A stretch of DNA of 6,661 nt from Flavobacteriales bacterium (GTDB lineage: Bacteria; Bacteroidota; Bacteroidia; Flavobacteriales_E; Vicingaceae): NCBI GenBank assembly GCA_003487525.1, contig DNDT01000452.1, positions 1 through 6,661 of the forward strand. Direction: 5' to 3'. This document shows, piece after piece, positions 1-4,053 of this stretch. Position numbers and translations under genes: made by a program. The notes beneath the pieces were generated by a model, which worked only from the letters and a program-made list of their open reading frames with translations, had not been told where the DNA came from and searched no databases. Position 1 is the stretch's first letter; each line of letters opens with the position of its first letter.

Positions 1-789
1 CTCCAGGGGAATGGTACCGCTCTGATTTACGTTGACAGTAATCAGTGTTTGCACACCTGACTGCGAAGAATTTCCATTATCTCCCAACTGTCCCGCATTG
101 TCACATCCGCAGCTTTTCAACCTTCCGTCGTCTTGTAGAACAAGGGAATGGCAGTCGCCGGCTGCCAGGTCAATTGCCCTGGCGCCATTATCCAAACCAA
201 AAGTGGCAACGGGATAATTGCGGTTTGTCTTGGTGCTGTCTCCAAGCTGACCTGAATTGTTCAGCCCCCACGAAACCACACTTCCGTCACTTCGTATGGC
301 CAGCGAGTGATTTCCCCCGGCCGCAATGCCAACCACGTCCCGAAGTGTATCCACTCCGTTGATCCCGACAACCTTGACCGGAAAATTTCGTTGACCCGCA
401 ACACTTCCGTCACCCAATTGTCCATTCGTGTTATCGCCCCAGGCCCAAACCGTTCCATCATAGCTGAGTGCCAGCACATGATTTCCACCGGCGGCAACCG
501 CAATAATGTTGATCAGGGAATCCGTCCCCGTTTCCGATTTTACCGTAACAGGCACATCACTGTCGTTTGGTGCATCATTATTACCCAATTGGCCAAAACC
601 ATTGTCTCCCCAGGTCAAAACCGTTCCATTGCATCTCAGTGCAACAGAGTGCTGAACACCGCCGGCAAGAAACACATATTGAAAATCGTTGGGATTGTTG
701 GGATTGGCTGTTTGAGCATCAAGGGTGTTAAACTGAACAACAGAAATCAGCAGGGTCACCATTAACGACGTTTTCTCTTTCCAGCCCAT
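1..789 (-). CDS. Secreted RCC1-repeat (beta-propeller) protein, N-terminal part
   Basis: The frame is open from an ATG at 789 to the left edge, giving 263 residues; the C-terminus lies outside the window. Residues 1-25 look like a signal peptide: a lysine-containing start (MGWKEK), a hydrophobic core at about 9-18, and a likely cut after LDA just before Q26. Four RCC1-type repeats follow at about 41-69, 97-126, 154-183 and 207-236. Each has the pattern AAGG.H(S/V)LAL..DG.V..WG.N..GQLGD, with the conserved His at 47, 104, 161 and 214 (period 57, 57, 53). RCC1 repeats form propeller blades and usually bind proteins or other ligands; the ligand here cannot be told. The fourth repeat is odd: the conserved Trp-Gly is replaced by Cys-Gly-Cys (227-229). 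A full propeller normally needs about seven blades, so more repeats, and perhaps a type IX secretion sorting domain, may follow off the edge. The start is chosen because the upstream ATG at 806 is in another frame and stops at 789. Confidence 0.9.
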   Translation of the reverse strand, partial: MGWKEKTSLMVTLLISVVQFNTLDAQTANPNNPNDFQYVFLAGGVQHSVALRCNGTVLTWGDNGFGQLGNNDAPNDSDVPVTVKSETGTDSLINIIAVAAGGNHVLALSYDGTVWAWGDNTNGQLGDGSVAGQRNFPVKVVGINGVDTLRDVVGIAAGGNHSLAIRSDGSVVSWGLNNSGQLGDSTKTNRNYPVATFGLDNGARAIDLAAGDCHSLVLQDDGRLKSCGCDNAGQLGDNGNSSQSGVQTLITVNVNQSGTIPLE

Positions 790-999
790 TAAAAACAATT
801 AAACATTTTAACTTTTTAATTACGTCCCCTTAAGAATATCCTTCTCGTTACGAAACACATAAAGTATTTCTTCAGGAAGATTGCGTTAAAAGGTGATAAT
901 CAAATATTTTATTTTTAAATCTAAGAAATTTATAGGCAGCTTTTAAAATGATAGGCAGAAAATTCAGGCGAACAATTGGATTTGGATTGTTAACCCTTC
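790..999. other. Intergenic region between the SGNH-like and RCC1 genes
   Basis: This is 210 bases of AT-rich sequence between two minus-strand genes. It should hold the leader of the RCC1 gene and the 3' end of the SGNH-like transcript. I see no convincing gene, tRNA or strong terminator. The best -7-like match on the minus strand is TAGATTTA at 923-916, one mismatch from TAnnTTTG, which would give a leader of about 120 bases. This is too weak to call a promoter. Confidence 0.6.
932..958. repeat. Short direct repeat ATAGGCAG x2
   Basis: ATAGGCAG occurs at 932-939 and again at 951-958, start to start 19 bases, separated by an AT-rich spacer. This is close to two helical turns, so it could be a paired regulator site upstream of the RCC1 gene, or a chance duplication. 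Nothing else in the sequence decides between these. Confidence 0.3.
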
Positions 1000-1947
1000 T
1001 TATTCAACATTTTGGTCGATCCAGTCCGAAATTTCGGAAGCCACTGCCAGCCTGCCCCTTTCTTTGAGGTGTTCATTCGGGTATTTGAGGTATGAAAAAT
1101 ACTCCGGGGTCAATAACCTTGACAGGTCAAGGATGTGGCTCCCCTTGCTTTCGATCACTGATTTTATAAAGGAAATATTCTGATCGGTCATCGATAGAAA
1201 TTCACCGGGCAGATATTTTTCTCCAAGCGTATAATCGATCGGTGATACAACAAAAAGCAATTCCAATCCGACTGAGTTGCTTTCCCGGATCATCTCGTTA
1301 AGCGCCTTTATTTTCTTGTGGTCTGCATCAAGTGCATACAGGTAATGAAAGATGAATTTTTGCGTTATTGGTTCCTCATTTACAATGGTGTCGTCAAAGA
1401 GATAATCCTGCACCAAACCGACCTTTTCACTACCCTTGTATACGGGAGTTTTTAAGAATTCTTCCTGTGAAAGAGCGTGTGACTTTTCTTCCAAGGCCAA
1501 CAGGGGTCGGTAAAAAATATTCTCGAAATTGTACCCATTTTCAAGCACCTTGATCTCTCTGTCAAAGGAGTATTCGGGACGCATATTCCATTCGGGCGAG
1601 AATGATCGGAGGTTCACCTCAAAAATTACCAGTTCAGGCCTGGCTTCTGTTCTTATCAGGTAATTGACATAGGATTTGAAAATTTCCATGTGATAGGCTG
1701 CATCGCTGATTCCCAGCACTTTTTTTTGCTGGAGACTGTCAAGCATGCGAGAAATTGGCCTCTTGTCACTATCGCCTTCGTCGGCATAATAGTCCACACT
1801 GCTGGATAAAAAAAGCACCTCGCATTCGGGAAGTCCTTCCTGCAGCTCCGCTAGTTTGCCAAAATTCATGGTCCGCATGCCGACCAGAACCTGAAGGACA
1901 AGCATCAGGACTAAAAAAGTGGAAAGTGTCAGAACAAATTTTTTCAC
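1000..1947 (-). CDS. Membrane-anchored SGNH/DltD-like protein
   Basis: This 315-residue protein has one N-terminal hydrophobic segment (about 4-24, MKKFVLTLS...VLQVLVG), which fits a signal anchor with the rest of the protein outside the cytoplasm. The fold resembles the SGNH/DltD/AlgX-like family often found with O-acyltransfer systems. Residues 44-54 (VLFLSSSVDYY) fit block I, with Ser50 as the possible nucleophile. LGISDAAYHMEIF (78-90) fits the block II region, VIFEVNLRSF (107-116) the block III strand with Asn112, and EHLKERGRLAVASEI (292-306) the C-terminal His block with His293. The usual Asp three residues before that His is Pro290, with Asn291 nearby, so catalysis is uncertain. The start is GTG at 1947: an in-frame stop lies three codons upstream, and a later Met would cut the hydrophobic segment. 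No MBOAT partner gene is visible. The family assignment is by pattern only and moderately sure; the substrate is unknown. Confidence 0.75.
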   Translation of the reverse strand: MKKFVLTLSTFLVLMLVLQVLVGMRTMNFGKLAELQEGLPECEVLFLSSSVDYYADEGDSDKRPISRMLDSLQQKKVLGISDAAYHMEIFKSYVNYLIRTEARPELVIFEVNLRSFSPEWNMRPEYSFDREIKVLENGYNFENIFYRPLLALEEKSHALSQEEFLKTPVYKGSEKVGLVQDYLFDDTIVNEEPITQKFIFHYLYALDADHKKIKALNEMIRESNSVGLELLFVVSPIDYTLGEKYLPGEFLSMTDQNISFIKSVIESKGSHILDLSRLLTPEYFSYLKYPNEHLKERGRLAVASEISDWIDQNVE

Positions 1948-1963
1948 GCCATTTTAAAACTAG

Positions 1964-1971
1964 CAATATTA
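1964..1971 (-). promoter_or_regulatory. Weak -7-like element for the SGNH-like gene
   Basis: On the minus strand the sequence reads TAATATTG, one mismatch from the Bacteroidota TAnnTTTG box, 16 bases before the GTG start at 1947. No matching -33 TTG is seen at normal spacing. This is a tentative call only. Confidence 0.2.
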
Positions 1972-1979
1972 TCATATCA

Positions 1980-2003
1980 TTCTCACTCTTGTTCTCACTC
2001 CCG
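1980..2003 (+). repeat. Imperfect 12-base tandem repeat
   Basis: TTCTCACTCTTG at 1980-1991 is followed directly by TTCTCACTCCCG at 1992-2003, 10 of 12 bases identical. It lies between the divergent genes. In the signal-peptide-like frame it encodes a repeated Phe-Ser-Leu, so it may be a small duplication within a hydrophobic coding stretch. It also overlaps the -33/-7 spacer of the proposed promoter. Confidence 0.5.
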
Positions 2004-2022
2004 CTCCTTGTACCTATATTTG
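1989..2022 (+). promoter_or_regulatory. Bacteroidota-type promoter of the isoaspartyl peptidase gene
   Basis: TATATTTG at 2015-2022 is an exact match to the TAnnTTTG -7 element, and a TTG at 1989-1991 lies 23 bases upstream, at the long end of the usual -33 spacing. Transcription would begin near 2029, leaving a leader of only about 10 bases before the TTG start at 2039. The very short leader is unusual and leaves some doubt about either the promoter or the start codon. Confidence 0.5.
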
Positions 2023-2038
2023 CACAAAGCAATTCGCA

Positions 2039-3004
2039 TTGAAAAAGAACATTTTCGTCCTGGTCATCCACGGTGGTTCGGGAACCATCCTTAAAGAAAA
2101 CATGACCCCCGAAAAGGAGGCGTCGTATCTGAGTACCCTGGAACGGAGTCTGTTGACCGGCAAGAAAATACTGGAATCGGGTGGCTCGGCTGTTGATGCG
2201 GTTGAAGCCGCCATATTGGTGATGGAAGATTCCCCGTTGTTCAATGCCGGTAAGGGATCTGTTTTTACCAATGACGGTAAAAATGAAATGGATGCGTCCA
2301 TAATGGATGGCAAGACATTGAATGCCGGTGCGGTTTCCGGTGTCGGAAAAATAAAAAATCCCATTTCTGCCGCACTTAAGGTGATGACAAATTCAGAACA
2401 CGTGATGTTATCGGGTGAAGGCGCCGAGAAATTTGCAGAATTACAGGGATGTGCATTGGTCGACCCTTCCTATTTCTACACTGCTGACCGCTTTGAACAA
2501 TTGCAAATGGCCAAACAAAGTGATGAAGTGATGCTCGATCACAGCGGGGCCAATAAAAAAGCGCATGGCAATTTTGAGAATGGCGGAAATAAACTCGGAA
2601 CAGTTGGTGCTGTGGCACTTGACATTCATGGAAATCTCGCAGCTGCTACCTCGACCGGCGGAATGACCAACAAACGATTTGGCCGGATTGGTGACACGCC
2701 CATTATTGGTGCAGGCACCTATGCAAACAACAAAACCTGCGCGGTTTCCTGCACCGGACATGGCGAGTACATCCTTCGAAATGCCGTCGCCTATGACGTT
2801 TCGGCCTTGATGGAATACAAGAATCTCTCCCTCAGGGATGCAGCTGAATTAGTCGTCAATGACAAACTGATGAAACAAAATGGCGAAGTAGGTCTGGTGG
2901 CGGTTGATGCCAATGGAAACTATACAATGGCTTTCAATACTCCCGGCATGTATCGTGGAATTGCAGACAGTCAGGGCGAACTGAAAACAGAGATTTACAC
3001 CTAG
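2039..3004 (+). CDS. iaaA: Isoaspartyl peptidase / plant-type L-asparaginase
   Basis: This 321-residue Ntn-hydrolase is of the usual family length. The family splits beta-aspartyl (isoaspartyl) dipeptides and asparagine, and self-cleaves before a Thr that becomes the nucleophile. That Thr is Thr188 in GTVGAVALD (187-195). Thr206 (STGG), Arg216 and Asp219 (GRIGD) and Thr239-Gly240 (CTGHG) fall at the spacing known for the E. coli enzyme. The N-terminal HGGSGT (11-16) and FNAGKGSVFT (68-77) are family marks. The neighbouring cyanophycinase and cyanophycin synthetase suggest that its substrate here is beta-Asp-Arg released from cyanophycin, yielding Asp and Arg; this is inference from context. 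The start is TTG at 2039, with no ATG in frame upstream before the stop at 1961. Starting there, the protein has no signal peptide and should be cytoplasmic, but a signal-like stretch lies just upstream in another frame. Confidence 0.93.
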   Translation: MKKNIFVLVIHGGSGTILKENMTPEKEASYLSTLERSLLTGKKILESGGSAVDAVEAAILVMEDSPLFNAGKGSVFTNDGKNEMDASIMDGKTLNAGAVSGVGKIKNPISAALKVMTNSEHVMLSGEGAEKFAELQGCALVDPSYFYTADRFEQLQMAKQSDEVMLDHSGANKKAHGNFENGGNKLGTVGAVALDIHGNLAAATSTGGMTNKRFGRIGDTPIIGAGTYANNKTCAVSCTGHGEYILRNAVAYDVSALMEYKNLSLRDAAELVVNDKLMKQNGEVGLVAVDANGNYTMAFNTPGMYRGIADSQGELKTEIYT

Positions 3005-3034
3005 CTTTTTTTAACTGGTTCGGAAGAATCTACC
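3005..3034. other. Convergent 30-base gap between the peptidase and cyanophycinase
   Basis: The two genes end toward each other with 30 bases between their stop codons. A run of seven T (3006-3012) follows the plus-strand stop directly. I find no clear stem in front of it, so a hairpin terminator is not supported. Read-through in either direction would give antisense RNA to the other degradation gene. Confidence 0.5.
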
Positions 3035-3889
3035 TCAGTGTTCCATCCTCCTTTCGGAGAAAATGTAGCTGTGCCCTTTCGATAGCACATGAACCGTCAG
3101 GTTTTCAATGGACATGGGTTGTCCGTCCTCCAAATCTGCCATGTCGGTGTATTTGATTTTATCACCTTCGACGATGATCACAAGGCCCGAACCTATTGCC
3201 TCCATGTGGTCTCCGTTTGTAATCAACAAGCCGGTGTCCTCTCCCAGACCGATCCCAATACTGGCCGGGTTGCCGACTATGGCCTGACACAATCTGCCAA
3301 ACCGGCCCCTTTTGATGAAATGGGAATCAAAGGTGATGTCATTGATGAATCCCAGCCCCCTCGACATCTTCACTTCGCCTTTCAACAATGCCTCTGCGCT
3401 GCTTCCACTATTGATCATGGTATTGCTCATGGCCATGGCCCCTGCGCTTGTGCCACCCAAAATAAACCCTTCATTCTGGTATCGATTCAGCAAAATCCCA
3501 TGCAGTTCCGTGCCCCCCAATATCGATGTTAAGCGAAGTTGATTACCACCCGTCATCAATACGCCTTCTGTTGTCCTGATCCTCTCCAAATAATCCGGAT
3601 TAATAGCATCTGCCCTGTTCTTGATGTGCATCACCCCGACATTGTCATTTCCAAGAAGTTTAAATGCATCGATGTAATGCTGACCCGTTTCTTCCGGGAT
3701 CAAAGAAGCTGTGGTAATAATCTCGACCCTATTGGTCTCTCCCTTAAGTTCCTCAAGCAACCGCTTTAATATTCCCTCTTCCAGAAATTTTGCACCAAGA
3801 TTCTCGGCATTGGACGTATCGGGAGGGGTCCCTTTATCAACAGCTCCGCCAATAGCAATAAGTTTTCCCTTTGGATTGTGAATGATCAT
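3035..3889 (-). CDS. cphB: Cyanophycinase (peptidase family S51)
   Basis: This 284-residue enzyme cuts cyanophycin (multi-L-arginyl-poly-L-aspartate) from the chain end into beta-Asp-Arg dipeptides. It has the family S51 layout: GKLIAIGGAVD (8-18), GGNQ (113-116, Gln116), the nucleophile elbow GGTSAGAMAMS (145-155, Ser148), DSHFIKRGRFGRL (188-200, His190 with Arg194, Arg196 and Arg199) and GLGEDTG (214-220, Glu217). Ser148, His190 and Glu217 match the catalytic Ser-His-Glu of cyanobacterial CphB with a constant offset, and the arginines match its substrate-pocket residues. This makes a true cyanophycinase more likely than a generic S51 dipeptidase. There is no signal peptide, so it acts in the cytoplasm on stored granules. 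The ATG at 3889 is the start; an ATG at 3903 is out of frame and ends at 3886. It is divergent from cphA and convergent with the isoaspartyl peptidase that takes its product. Confidence 0.95.
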   Translation of the reverse strand: MIIHNPKGKLIAIGGAVDKGTPPDTSNAENLGAKFLEEGILKRLLEELKGETNRVEIITTASLIPEETGQHYIDAFKLLGNDNVGVMHIKNRADAINPDYLERIRTTEGVLMTGGNQLRLTSILGGTELHGILLNRYQNEGFILGGTSAGAMAMSNTMINSGSSAEALLKGEVKMSRGLGFINDITFDSHFIKRGRFGRLCQAIVGNPASIGIGLGEDTGLLITNGDHMEAIGSGLVIIVEGDKIKYTDMADLEDGQPMSIENLTVHVLSKGHSYIFSERRMEH

Positions 3890-3938
3890 AAATGACGTTC
3901 CATTAAAGCGTTACCTTTGATTTCTTCTTTTCTTGGAA

Positions 3939-3946
3939 CAAATGTA
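3939..3946 (-). promoter_or_regulatory. -7 promoter element of cphB
   Basis: On the minus strand the sequence reads TACATTTG, an exact TAnnTTTG match. Transcription would begin near 3932, giving a leader of about 42 bases before the ATG at 3889. A clean -33 TTG at 17-23 bases is not seen; the nearest candidate at the right distance is TGG. Confidence 0.5.
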
Positions 3947-3976
3947 GCATCTCCCACAACCCGTACACCAGGTGAT

Positions 3977-3991
3977 TTAGAATTTTTCTAA
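3977..3991. promoter_or_regulatory. Palindrome, candidate operator between cphA and cphB
   Basis: TTAGAA-TTT-TTCTAA is a perfect inverted repeat of 6+6 bases around a 3-base centre. It lies near the middle of the 164-base region between the divergent synthetase and cyanophycinase genes, upstream of both proposed -7 boxes. This is where a dimeric regulator could control both genes. It is AT-rich, so chance is possible. The arginine repressor is a natural guess because arginine is the substrate, but the repeat does not fit the classic ARG box well. Confidence 0.35.
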
Positions 3992-4025
3992 CAAAATTAT
4001 TAGTGAGAAGATATTAAAAGCTGGT

Positions 4026-4033
4026 TATATTTA
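4026..4033 (+). promoter_or_regulatory. Possible -7 element of cphA
   Basis: TATATTTA is one base from TAnnTTTG and lies 20 bases before the cphA ATG. A TTAG at 4000-4003 could stand in for a poor -33 element with a 22-base spacer. This is a weak match. Confidence 0.3.
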
Positions 4034-4053
4034 ATCCATAAAGATTCCACAAA

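Larger units (their letters stand above)
1968..2042 (+). other. Possible signal-peptide remnant, out of frame with the peptidase
   Basis: Read from 1968, this frame gives I-I-I-S-F-S-L-L-F-S-L-P-L-L-V-P-I-F-A-Q, then S-N-S-H and a stop at 2040-2042. That is a hydrophobic core ending in FAQS, a typical export-signal end in Bacteroidota. It stops exactly where the isoaspartyl peptidase begins in another frame. One extra base around 2040 would join the two as a continuous pre-protein. Against this, the frame has no ATG near its beginning (the codon at 1968 is ATT), and the same bases carry the promoter match at 2015-2022. It may be a relic, a sequencing error or chance. Confidence 0.3.

Noticed and set aside
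41..670. Regularly spaced similar DNA segments, possible repeat array
   Set aside because: The period of about 160-171 bases is explained by the RCC1 protein repeats; it is not a CRISPR array or a non-coding repeat.
307..765. Plus-strand open frame of 152 codons
   Set aside because: It lies wholly antisense to the RCC1 gene, whose repeats are unmistakable, and its translation shows no family pattern.
971..991. AACAAT...ATTGTT inverted repeat after the SGNH-like gene, possible terminator
   Set aside because: The stem is only six AT-rich pairs with a nine-base loop and no proper T-run, too weak to call.
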